A stretch of DNA of 40,273 bases from contig NZ_BCNF01000046.1 in the NCBI RefSeq assembly GCF_001485495.1, forward strand, positions 1 to 40,273, in the 5' to 3' direction. Made by a program: the position numbers and the translations under genes. Under the pieces are notes generated by a model. The model saw only the letters and a program-made list of their open reading frames with translations, was not told the origin of the DNA and did not search any database. The stretch is from Gordonia desulfuricans NBRC 100010. Its GTDB lineage: Bacteria; Actinomycetota; Actinomycetes; Mycobacteriales; Mycobacteriaceae. How positions within the stretch are numbered: the first letter of the stretch is position 1; each line of letters starts with the position of its first letter. This document shows positions 32,707 to 40,085 of this stretch, one piece after another.

Positions 32707-32738
32707 ACCGGGCCCCATCCCTGTCGGAGGGGCCCGGT
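32707..32738 (-). terminator. 10-bp hairpin after gene 32743-32976
   Basis: ACCGGGCCCC (32707-32716) pairs perfectly with GGGGCCCGGT (32729-32738), starting five bases beyond the stop of the leftward gene. There is no T-run, so it may be a weak terminator. Confidence 0.55.
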
Positions 32739-32742
32739 TGGG

Positions 32743-32976
32743 TCACATCTCGTGGTTGAGCAGTGTGTCGATCAGCTTCGACGCCTCAGCCTTGGTGGGG
32801 TGCGCCGGGATGCTGATTGTCCCGATCGAGGTCATCACCTGGGACTGTCCGCCGGAGAGCTTGCGCAGGAACGCGATCTGCTTGGCGGTGGCCGGCGACT
32901 TCTGCACCTGCCCGTTGACGACGGTGATGGTGTTGGTCTTCGGTGCGTTGCGGTAGCGGCGCGGGTAGCTGGCCAT
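32743..32976 (-). CDS. Small hypothetical protein (DUF3072-like)
   Basis: A 77-aa protein from ATG 32976 with CGAAGGAGC in its leader. A basic N-terminus (P-R-R-Y-R) is followed by T-A-K-Q-I-A-F-L-R-K-L and P-T-K-A-E-A-S-K-L-I-D-T-L, resembling the DUF3072 helical pair found in many actinobacterial and phage proteins. It is driven by the 33016-33045 promoter, which shares the three-copy element discussed in the findings. Confidence 0.65.
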   Translation of the reverse strand: MASYPRRYRNAPKTNTITVVNGQVQKSPATAKQIAFLRKLSGGQSQVMTSIGTISIPAHPTKAEASKLIDTLLNHEM

Positions 32977-33015
32977 GTCTGGCTCCTTCGGTTGGTCTTC
33001 CGTGGTGATGTTTCT

Positions 33016-33045
33016 ATTATTGCAGCATTACTCGTTAGGTGTCAA
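33016..33045 (-). promoter_or_regulatory. Promoter with repeated operator-like spacer, copy 1
   Basis: Minus strand: TTGACA (33045-33040), 18-bp spacer, AATAAT (33021-33016). The spacer contains TAACGAGTAATGCTGCAAT (33037-33019), one of three copies of the regional element. The distance from the -35 to the ATG at 32976 is 69 bases. Confidence 0.75.
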
Positions 33046-33231
33046 GTGGTCGAGCAGGATTGCTCGCAAGTACTTCGCCGTCCCCATCCCGGCGGCTTTC
33101 GCGCGAGCATCGAACTCGCGCTTGGCGTCTGCCGGCAAGGAGATGCTTACGCGCGGGGAGTGGGAGCCGTCGCCGGAGAGGGAGGTGCCGCCGGGGGTGA
33201 GGCCGCGGGTGTCGGGGGTTGTGTTCGCCAT
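33028..33231 (-). CDS. Ribbon-helix-helix-like regulator
   Basis: A 67-aa protein from ATG 33231. An N-terminal low-complexity Gly/Ser/Thr arm is followed by R-V-S-I-S-L-P-A-D-A-K-R-E-F-D-A-R-A-K-A-A-G and a second helix A-K-Y-L-R-A-I-L-L-D-H-L, a strand-helix-helix pattern of the Arc/MetJ/CopG class. A promoter (TCGACT, 17 bp, TATGCT) puts its start on the ATG, so the transcript is leaderless. An operator copy covers this promoter, suggesting autoregulation. Confidence 0.7.
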   Translation of the reverse strand: MANTTPDTRGLTPGGTSLSGDGSHSPRVSISLPADAKREFDARAKAAGMGTAKYLRAILLDHLTPNE

Positions 33232-33237
33232 GCGCCC

Positions 33238-33306
33238 AGCATACCGAGCATTGCAGCATTAGTCGATACTCAGGGGTTGACAGGTATCGAGTAGTGATGC
33301 AATACT
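33238..33306. promoter_or_regulatory. Divergent promoter/operator region
   Basis: Leftward: TCGACT (33266-33261), TATGCT (33243-33238). Rightward: TTGACA (33277-33282), 18 bp, AATACT (33301-33306). Element copies lie at 33248-33268 (minus) and 33285-33305 (plus). TCGATAC and GTATCGA also form a 7-bp inverted repeat flanking the rightward -35 box. Confidence 0.75.
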
Positions 33307-33345
33307 GGTATCACAAGCAAGGAACACCAACCGAAAGGCCAGACA

Positions 33346-33627
33346 ATGATCACCACCGCCCAGGTCGCAGACACCATCACCACTGCCGGACTCAACCCCG
33401 CCAACTACGACCTCGCCAAGGCCGCACAGCTCACCAACGAACTCTTCGAGGGCGGATGTGCTACCGAAGATGACTACTGGATCACGACCGCCGACCTCTG
33501 GGAGACCCTGGCCGGCACCCGCGACGAGACAGTCCCGGCCACCGACGAAGCCGCCGACGCGGCCTGGGACATCTCAGAGGCCATGACCGAGGCCAGCGGG
33601 TGGGGAGGAATCATCCTCGCGGCCTGA
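33346..33627 (+). CDS. Small acidic protein divergent from the RHH gene
   Basis: A 93-aa, acidic, helical protein from ATG 33346, with GAAAGG upstream. Its start lies 69 bases from the first base of TTGACA, the same as in gene 32743-32976. It is Thr/Ala/Asp-rich and without recognised domains. The divergent position next to a small regulator recalls cro/repressor-type arrangements, but no DNA-binding fold is evident. Confidence 0.65.
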   Translation: MITTAQVADTITTAGLNPANYDLAKAAQLTNELFEGGCATEDDYWITTADLWETLAGTRDETVPATDEAADAAWDISEAMTEASGWGGIILAA

Positions 33628-33663
33628 GGGGGTGGGGGCTCCGGCTCCCACCTCCCCGGTGGG

Positions 33664-33753
33664 TTGCGCCGTGCAACTATTTTCGGAATCGACTTTGCGC
33701 AATCTGTAAACTTCCGAAACATGTTGCGCCACAACGGGATTCCATGCTAAGCT
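33664..33753 (+). promoter_or_regulatory. Three TTGCGC repeats, inverted repeat and promoter
   Basis: TTGCGC recurs at 33664, 33695 and 33724 (31 and 29 bases apart). TTTCGGAA (33681-33688) and TTCCGAAA (33712-33719) form a perfect inverted repeat. The last TTGCGC can be a -35 with an 18-bp spacer and TGCTAAGCT (extended -10, TAAGCT at 33748-33753). Confidence 0.55.
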
Positions 33754-33759
33754 GTAGTC

Positions 33760-33934
33760 ACGACAGCAGAGAGACCGATGAACTCAGCGGAAGTGAGCGG
33801 CAGAGGGGTAGCGCGAAAGCGCAGGAAGTGACCCGGCTCAGAGAGTGTCACGAGGGTACGACCCGGACTCCACGCATTGAATGCAGCGAAGGTCAGCAAA
33901 GCCCCCAGCCCGAATCGGCTGGGGGCTTTCTTTG
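33760..33934 (+). ncRNA. Candidate small RNA of about 175 bases
   Basis: Transcription from the promoter at 33724-33753 would begin near 33760 and end at the terminator 33898-33934. The region contains a GCGC-GAAA-GCGC stem and no convincing longer gene. A 17-codon frame from ATG 33778, ending in R-K-R-R-K, is present but lacks a good ribosome-binding site. It may be a regulatory RNA or a leader-peptide RNA. Confidence 0.45.
33898..33934. terminator. 13-bp terminator
   Basis: AAAGCCCCCAGCC (33898-33910) pairs perfectly with GGCTGGGGGCTTT (33917-33929) and is followed by CTTTG. Read on the minus strand it lies just beyond the lipoprotein stop, so it can serve both directions. Confidence 0.88.
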
Positions 33935-33952
33935 CCCCGAACGAGGTAAAGG

Positions 33953-34471
33953 CTAGCTCTCGCTGGGGTACTTCCAGGCTGCACGCAAGGCGCCCTCGGC
34001 CGCATTGGCGGAGAACGTGTAGGTAGCGAAGTCCTCGCACCGAATCTTGCCTTGCGGATGGTTGCCCTCGGCAACGTTTGTGACCCTTAGCGTGGCCACC
34101 GAGTTGCCTGCGGGCGACTCCTTGATCGATCGCGCGATCACCGTGCCGGCATCCTTGAGCTGGTCGCCAACGAGTCCTGGTGAGCAGATGCGGACGATGA
34201 CGTCCTCTTTCGTTCGGTCGTCGACGTTGTGCTGCGAGAGCACGTAGACCACTTTCGCGCCGGCGGGCAATGCGGCAGATTCTGCCGCGGAGGCGATCTG
34301 GGGGTCGGTTCCTGTCGCAACCTCCGCCGATGTCGAACACGAGACCGCGGCGATGGATGACGCCGCGGCGGTGGACGACCCCGGACCGGCTACTGAGTCT
34401 TCTGGGGAGCATCCAGCAAGCAGCACAGCACCAGCTGCGGCAGAAAGGACGGCGATCGGTAGGCGTTTCAT
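33953..34471 (-). CDS. Prophage-encoded lipoprotein
   Basis: A 172-aa protein from ATG 34471. A signal peptide (M-K-R-L-P, hydrophobic core 6-18) ends in the lipobox L-L-A-G-C with Cys21. A Ser/Ala-rich linker follows, then a small domain with three further Cys residues. A possible -10 (TACGAT, 34484-34479) places the start on the ATG, so the transcript could be leaderless. It lies between lysogeny genes and the attachment site. Such cargo lipoproteins can block superinfection; this is inference. Confidence 0.78.
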   Translation of the reverse strand: MKRLPIAVLSAAAGAVLLAGCSPEDSVAGPGSSTAAASSIAAVSCSTSAEVATGTDPQIASAAESAALPAGAKVVYVLSQHNVDDRTKEDVIVRICSPGLVGDQLKDAGTVIARSIKESPAGNSVATLRVTNVAEGNHPQGKIRCEDFATYTFSANAAEGALRAAWKYPSES

Positions 34472-34708
34472 GCGCGGGATCGTAGCGTGTGAACTGGACA
34501 CTGATCGAGGTAGCCCGAAGAGGCTGTCGTTCGCCTGAGCTACACGAGATCTATAGGCATGCGGACCTCCAGGGGGCGGGGGCCCACCTTTTACCCACCG
34601 GAAATGGCTGGATTGGTGCGCGGCGGCGAGACTGAGCGTGATCGTCGCGGGCCGCAGGCCTGCATGAACAGCACTTCGCCCGCCGTCTCGGACTGTCCGA
34701 CACGGGGA

Positions 34709-34753
34709 TTCGCATCGAGTAGGTCGGGAGTTCGATTCTCCCTAGCTCCACCA
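34709..34753 (+). other. attR: 3' half of a tRNA gene (probably tRNA-Ala)
   Basis: The sequence contains an anticodon-loop-like TTCGCAT, a 3' anticodon strand CGAGT, the T arm GGGAG-TTCGATT-CTCCC, and the acceptor end TAGCTCC-A-CCA. The bases to the left do not pair with the anticodon or acceptor strands, so the 5' half is missing. CGC in the loop would be an alanine anticodon, and TAGCTCC fits tRNA-Ala acceptor stems. This is the usual product of phage integration into a tRNA 3' end; the intact tRNA should lie at the left end. Confidence 0.85.
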
Positions 34754-35081
34754 TTTGTTCCGCACTCAAAACATCGTCCTCAGAGATGCTCAGTGCGGGC
34801 TTACTCAAAAGAGACGCGTGAGAATCGGTCGGTTTTCCTTCGGGAGGGCCGACTTTCTTTTGACTGACAGTGATGGCTCTCCATCGTTCTTGGATGTCGA
34901 GGAGATCGTCGACCTCATCGGTGAGCCTGTGTCCGGTGACTTCGTCGTCCTCAATGTAGAGCCACGTGAAGATCGCCTGGTTGAGTTGACGGCGGACGTG
35001 GTCGGAAGTTGTTGCATAGAGCGCTCGAGTGTCGGCGATCAGTTCGAGGCAGGCCCGGATGAGGCCGATGGTCAGGACGCC
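34754..35081 (-). pseudogene. C-terminal remnant of a serine recombinase
   Basis: Read leftward, about 110 residues match the C-terminal end of large serine integrases: C-L-E-L-I-A-D-T-R-A-L-Y, then R-R-Q-L-N-Q-A-I-F-T-W-L-Y-I-E-D-D-E-V-T-G and a D-D-L-L helix. No catalytic N-terminal domain remains upstream. The frame runs through the tRNA fragment as E-L-G-R-I-E-L-P-T-Y-S-M-R, a well-known artefact of reading antisense tRNA. It is a remnant of another element at the same tRNA. Confidence 0.75.
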
Positions 35082-35321
35082 GGTGGCGATGGGCTGGAAC
35101 GGCACCGACCACGGCTCGCATACGATTTCAATCACGGTTGCCGAGATCGCACCAGGGAGAGCCCTGTTGGCACACCCAAGAAGCCTGCAAGCGCACCAGC
35201 TACCACCGTCGATGACAACCCCACGCGTATGCACAACGGGCTCCCCAGAACGACGCGAGTGTGGGCCACAGGTGACGGCAACGGCCAGTCCTGACACCTC
35301 GAATGCTGAGGTGGGGCGTGC

Positions 35322-35701
35322 TCAGCGCGTAGCGGCGAGGTAGGCGTCGCGCAGGCGTTCGTGATACTCCCCCGTGCGGATACGTCGTAACCGTGTGCGG
35401 TCGCCCACTCGCCTATCTGTGCGGCACCACTCGTCACTGTGCGACTGGAGGCCGTGGACTCGGATTCCCGAAGAGCGCGTTGCGAGGTACTCCCCCGGCG
35501 GCGTTCGCCGACGCGGGTGGAGGACGCGAGATGTGTGGCGAGGGGGATGGTGCCCGTCTCGATTCTGTCGAGGTTCGCGCTGGAGACATCCGGCCTGTAC
35601 GCAACACCATTCCAGGACCAGTCGACGGAATGAACGTCGTCAATCTCGAGCAGGGTGCCGTCGAGATCGCCGATAAAGGTCGGCAGTTCAACTCGTGCCA
35701 C
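35322..35701 (-). pseudogene. lsr2: Lsr2-like nucleoid protein gene with one missing G
   Basis: The N-terminal domain (from about GTG 35701) has I-G-D-L-D-G-T, W-N-G-V-A-Y and V-S-S-A-N-L-D-R-I as in Lsr2. The C-terminal part has Q-I-G-E-W-A-T-A-H-G-Y-D-V-S-A-R-G. Restoring one G in the run near 35370 continues E-Y-H-E-R-L-R-D-A-Y-L-A-A-T-R and stops at 35322. As written the frame is lost. Lsr2 bridges AT-rich and foreign DNA. The defect may be real or a sequencing error. Confidence 0.7.
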
Positions 35702-36112
35702 GCGGTGCAGAGTAGTCCATCGCAACGTTGACGTGAGGTTGGCGAGCCCTTGCAGCGTATCTTTCGCTCGGTGAGCACGCCAGAAGCGCATGGTCACTCT
35801 TGGCTACGAGAATAGATGTGAGCTTCGTGCCTGTCAGTGCCGAAGGTGCTGTCGGCATGCTCTGCCCGGACCCAGTGTGCAGTGCTCTTCGCTACGAGAT
35901 TTTGGTGCCCATTCTCGGAGTGTCTCCGCATGAATTCTCTCCGGTCCGGTCCGTCCGCTTATCGCCCTACCAGCACGGTTTCGATATTGGCGAAAGAAAT
36001 TCCCGTCTTTAGGTTGACGAATTCCACGGGCCGTGATTGGGTGCCCAGGTCAGTTCAGAATCTGGCACCAAGCATCCACGGTGGTGCACTGATGGGGGTA
36101 AGGGGTGGCGTC
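35702..36112. other. Intergenic region without a recognised gene
   Basis: About 410 bases lie between the Lsr2-like gene and the porin. Several open frames exist but none has a ribosome-binding site or a plausible product. A TTGACG at 36014-36019 could be a -35 for the porin gene, but no clear -10 is found. Confidence 0.5.
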
Positions 36113-36769
36113 ATGGTGAGCGATGGAAGTTGGGCGTGGGGACGATCGGGGCTGACAGGCGTGTTCGCCGCGCTCGCGGTGGCCGCGTCGGTGATCGGGG
36201 CGGGTGTATCTGATGCTGCCCCGAGTTCGTCCGCTGACCAACAGACAACGAAACGTACTGATGACGGCTGGGTGGTGTCGGCGATCAAGTCGCATGAGCA
36301 GGTGCGTTCGGTGCCGCCCCTTAATCAGTCACCCTGGACGAGAGAGGGTTTCCTGACCCTCAAGGGTCAGGGTGTCATCGCGGGGACGGGGTCGGTGCCG
36401 GTGCAGGCGGGCACTGTCGCAGCAGGGTTTCAGATCGGCTGCAATACCGATGTCACCTCGGGTGCCACGGTCGGTGTGTCGGGTGGGCCGTCGGCGCAGA
36501 TGAACATCTCCTATCCGCCGGCGGTGATGATCGGGGCGACGGTCACCCCGAACATCGCCACCACTCTGCGGCCGGGCACGATCGCCGATATTCCGTTCGG
36601 GTCGAAGAAGATGCAGACCGGGAAAGCCGGCATCACCGTCGACGGGGTGCATGTGAAGGTCGATGGCTGTCTGGGGCCGGTCGCGCTGCGTGCGTACGTG
36701 ACGGTGAGCGTGTCAACAGCGTTGAACGACAACACGATCAACGTGTACGGAAAGCCGCACTACCTCTGA
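36113..36769 (+). CDS. MspA-family porin
   Basis: A 218-aa protein from ATG 36113, with AAGGGG upstream. A signal peptide (about residues 1-36) ends near D-A-A-P. The mature part shows the MspA pattern: D-D-G-W-V-V, G-x-Q-I-G-C, S-Y-P-P, a Gly- and beta-rich core, and a late G-C-L-G-P-V-A-L-R-A-Y-V-T-V. MspA porins form channels in the mycolic-acid outer membrane, so this gene identifies the host as a mycolata member. Confidence 0.85.
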   Translation: MVSDGSWAWGRSGLTGVFAALAVAASVIGAGVSDAAPSSSADQQTTKRTDDGWVVSAIKSHEQVRSVPPLNQSPWTREGFLTLKGQGVIAGTGSVPVQAGTVAAGFQIGCNTDVTSGATVGVSGGPSAQMNISYPPAVMIGATVTPNIATTLRPGTIADIPFGSKKMQTGKAGITVDGVHVKVDGCLGPVALRAYVTVSVSTALNDNTINVYGKPHYL

Positions 36770-36878
36770 CCTGTCGTCGTTGTCATCCGCAGCGTCGCGC
36801 GTTGCCGTGCAATGCGCGAGGTACGACGTTCCTCCACCTCGGTACTTGAATCTTCTCTACGAAGGGCTCTGATCCCGA

Positions 36879-37247
36879 ATGACTGCTCCCACTTCGTCCG
36901 TTCCAGGTGGCGCGCATCGCCGTGACGCCGACGCCGTGACCACCGAACTCCCCACAGAACCCGACACTGCCGATCACCTGTCCGCTGAGACTGACGCCGC
37001 AACAGAAGCCGGGGACGCATCCACTGGCGGAGGGGTGCCGGTATTGAAGGTGGTGTTGTTTCTCGCCGGTTGTGCGCTGCTAGTGCTGGCGGCGGCGAAC
37101 CTGTCGAATCTCGGTGAGTGGTCAGACCGGTGGGGTGTGATCCCGGTGTTCCTCGTGTTCTTTCTCGTGATGTCGATCGCCGGACGCTGGTTCTGGGCCG
37201 GTGCGGACGCGATCCTCGGTGCCCTGATGTGGGGCAAAGACAAGTGA
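36879..37247 (+). CDS. Small membrane protein
   Basis: A 122-aa protein from ATG 36879. An acidic, Thr/Ala-rich cytoplasmic N-terminus (about 45 residues) is followed by two transmembrane helices (about 50-71 and 80-100) and a Trp-rich end. The stop overlaps the GTG of the toxin-like gene by four bases, suggesting cotranscription. Function is unknown. Confidence 0.65.
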   Translation: MTAPTSSVPGGAHRRDADAVTTELPTEPDTADHLSAETDAATEAGDASTGGGVPVLKVVLFLAGCALLVLAAANLSNLGEWSDRWGVIPVFLVFFLVMSIAGRWFWAGADAILGALMWGKDK

Positions 37248-38789
37248 CCCGCAGCGGCCTGCAACACCCAGACCACTCAGAAGGGCCGGCGACGGCTGAA
37301 CCTCGCCTGGGGCGTCACAGAACACCGCGCCGTCGCCTCGGCGCCGGGCTGCTGGCCGCCGCGGTGTTGACGATCGGCGGCGGAGCGACCGTGTATCTCG
37401 GTACCCACCAACACCTTCCAACCGACCACGAACACACCGGCACCCACAGCCGGCGCCGACGGCGCGGGATCGGGTGGCCCGCAGGTCGGCTCCAATATTG
37501 GGCCGGGCCCGGGCGAAGGCAACGGCACACCGATCGTGACTGTGCCCGGACAGGCTGTCCCGCAACCACCCGCTGCCGGTGGCGACGGTAACGGCAGCTC
37601 CGCGCCGACCAACTCGAACACTGGCGGCGTCCGTCCGACCGCACCGCAACCGGTACCACCAGGCGACAACACCGTGCAGATTTCGGTGGTGCTCACTACC
37701 GCTGCCCCTGCGGTGACGACGGTACCGGGTGCAGTGTCGGCAAACCCGCAGCTTAGCAACCCGCCACGCGTGTTGGATTCGGGATCGACACAACCGGACA
37801 TCCCGCTCGCGGCTTGGGTCGTGGCGGGTGCGGCGGCATTCGCGGCGGCGAACCCGCGGGTACGGCGCGCAGCCATTGGAGGCGGGTCGGCGAAGTCGGG
37901 AAGTTCTGATGCTCCGCAGAGTGTTGGGGGTGGCCGCTTCGGTTATGTTCAGGCTGCAGCGATTCGGCCGCAACCGGGTCCCGACGATCCGAAGGCAGAT
38001 GCCCGCGTGGACAACGAGGATCACGATCCGCCAGCAAGCAGCAGTACCAGCGGTAGCGGCGACAACGCGAATACAAACGGCAGTGGTGGTACGGGCGGAG
38101 ACTCGCAGTTCACACCACAGTCCCCTCCGGCTGCCGTGTCGCCTGCCCCTGCTCCAGCGCCCGAGCCAGCTCCTGCTCCTGCTCCTGCTCCTGATGTTGA
38201 GCCGTCTCCTGATCCGCAGGCCGAGCAACCGTCGTTCACGTTGCCGAATTACGTGGCTCCTGGCGGCGACAAGGGGATCGAGGCTGACCCGGTCTTCTTC
38301 CTCATCGATGACGCTGCTGAAGCTGCGATTCTTGCCCTCTTGCTCTCCGCCATCATGGCCACGATCATCAGCGAATACGGCTGGGAGTGGGTACGTACCC
38401 ACCCCGACCAACTGCCCGATCTGATGATCGACAAGCTCCCTGGATGGCTCGCCGACCAGGTCGATAAGGTGAAGGATTGGATCAGTCAGTACTTCACGAA
38501 GAACAATGAACCAGGAGACGGCAATAGCGCGGATGTGCCCCATCCCGAATGGGGGAGCGGTAACCACACAAACCAGCTACCGACGAGCGGTGATGTACCA
38601 TACGTGCCGCCGCGAAACATCCAGCGAAATCCGGACGGATCTCCAGTTCCAAATAACGGTAGTTTTCCCGACAAGAAAGGCCGCATATGGACTTGGGACG
38701 AATCCGGGCACGGTGGTGAACACTGGGATGTCACCGACCCGAAGACAGGTAAGCATGTCAATGTATATCCGAACGGGCACACACGATGA
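37244..38789 (+). CDS. Polymorphic-toxin-like membrane protein with an apparent frameshift
   Basis: GTG 37244 begins a basic N-terminus followed by a transmembrane helix (about 32-52: L-G-A-G-L-L-A-A-A-V-L-T-I). Near 37403 the coding signal moves to the +1 frame and continues with a long Pro/Thr/Ala-rich linker, a second hydrophobic segment, an A-E-A-A-I-L-A-L-L-L-S-A-I-M helix and a C-terminal G-H-G-G-E-H-W-D-V with N-V-Y-P-N-G. One added C in ACCC would join them. The second frame alone has no start codon before GTG 37536. The HWDV end resembles polymorphic-toxin tips; the family is not certain. Confidence 0.65.
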
Positions 38790-39877
38790 AATCTGATAGT
38801 CGGAGCTGTGATTCAGGGTTTGATCTACCCGGTTGGGCCGATTCTCGGCTGGTGGTGCGAATTGTCGGACGCGGTGATGAGCCTTTCGTGATCAGTGGTA
38901 ACCCGCACACGTTCCGAGGGCTGGTCAGTGTGTTCAGCCTTCGTGACCGTGTCGGTCAATCTGCGCATCCTCGCGACATCATCGTGCAGTCGGAGTACGC
39001 GCGCGGGTACTTGTCAGGCTATCTGTCGGGAAACGAACCAGCCCCTCCATCCACGGGGTTGCTGGAAGGCAGCCGGTGGGATCGTGAGCGGGACTACTTT
39101 CACGCGTTTGAGCGTGAACTGCCGGTGGAGCGCGGAGGGTTGTTCGCGGCGAACGCCGTGTCCGCAGCCGACCCTACAGCCGACCCATTCGACCTTCTGG
39201 GCAACATGTTCGAAGCTCTCGAAAGCACGTCGGGGTTCTGGGCGTCAGCACGATGGGTACCCGTCAGTGCTGACCACCTGCCCGCGATGCGTCTTCATAC
39301 GGCGGAGGACGTCCGGAATATCGACGCGTGGTTGACGCCACCGATGGCGCTGGAGGGTCGATTTCCCCGGCACGATATCCGTGTGGTCAACGCGGATCAC
39401 ATGGGTGTGGTCGGTGGCGCGGTAGAGCTGGTCATCCGTGTCGTGACCCGTGATGACGAATCACTGGACCGTCTGGCAGTGACCATAAATATCGAACGAC
39501 CTAAGGTATTGCATGGTGCTGTCAGTGGTCAGAGATCGCCCGATGAGACAGCGTTGAGGGCCGTGTTGAATGCTGTGGTTGAAGGAGTTCGCCCGGACGT
39601 TGCCTCGGTTTCCGGCGGCGCACCACTTCTCGCATGTAATGGCTTCGGGCTCGATCCTGCTGGCGATGGCGAGCTGATCACAGGTATTCCTGGCTGGCTT
39701 ACATACCTGGGACCGCGCGTTAGACATCACATCGACGGTGCAACGTTAGACCCGGGAGAGTTCAGTGCGAGTCCATCGAGCGGAGGACTGCTTGTCGAGT
39801 ACATTGACGGGTTGTTCGCACTCGGTGTCGACGATGCAAACCGGATAGCAGCAGCGCTTGACGTTGAGGTCGACTAG
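38786..39877 (+). CDS. Presumed immunity protein for the upstream toxin
   Basis: A 363-aa soluble protein from ATG 38786, overlapping the toxin stop by four bases. It has no signal or membrane segment. The C-terminal 240 residues recall Imm52-type immunity proteins (E-T-A-L-R-A-V-L-N-A-V-V-E, G-W-L-T-Y-L, G-G-L-L-V-E-Y-I) but I cannot confirm the family. Tight coupling to a toxin-like tip makes immunity the simplest reading. Confidence 0.55.
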   Translation: MKSDSRSCDSGFDLPGWADSRLVVRIVGRGDEPFVISGNPHTFRGLVSVFSLRDRVGQSAHPRDIIVQSEYARGYLSGYLSGNEPAPPSTGLLEGSRWDRERDYFHAFERELPVERGGLFAANAVSAADPTADPFDLLGNMFEALESTSGFWASARWVPVSADHLPAMRLHTAEDVRNIDAWLTPPMALEGRFPRHDIRVVNADHMGVVGGAVELVIRVVTRDDESLDRLAVTINIERPKVLHGAVSGQRSPDETALRAVLNAVVEGVRPDVASVSGGAPLLACNGFGLDPAGDGELITGIPGWLTYLGPRVRHHIDGATLDPGEFSASPSSGGLLVEYIDGLFALGVDDANRIAAALDVEVD

Positions 39878-40009
39878 CCGGTCAGGGCTGCCCGCTCGTC
39901 GTTCGAGGTGTCACCTCGCGTAGTTGCGCCACCAGACACGATCAGCTTGTCAGCCTCGGCGGGAAAGTCCGAAAGCTGACCCGGTAGCTCCGCCGATGAG
40001 CGTTATCTG

Positions 40010-40041
40010 AACTCGGCGCGTACGCAAGTATGCGCCGAGTT
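40010..40041. terminator. 14-bp terminator with GCAA tetraloop
   Basis: AACTCGGCGCGTAC (40010-40023) pairs with GTATGCGCCGAGTT (40028-40041), with one G-T pair and a GCAA loop. It is followed by CTGTTGT. It ends the immunity operon and may also shield the IS element. Confidence 0.82.
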
Positions 40042-40085
40042 CTGTTGTAGGCGAGATATTGTCAAGACCTGTGGATGAGCGGTTT

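Noticed and set aside
33600-33956. 118-codon plus-strand frame across the small RNA region
   Set aside because: It runs through the promoter, hairpin and terminator of the proposed RNA and lacks a start signal.
34551-34753. Complete tRNA gene
   Set aside because: Only the 3' half is present; no D arm or matching 5' acceptor strand lies within the preceding 100 bases.
35800-36112. Open frames upstream of the porin
   Set aside because: There is no ribosome-binding site, the composition is Ser/Pro/Cys-rich, and the porin start at 36113 has a proper upstream site and signal peptide.
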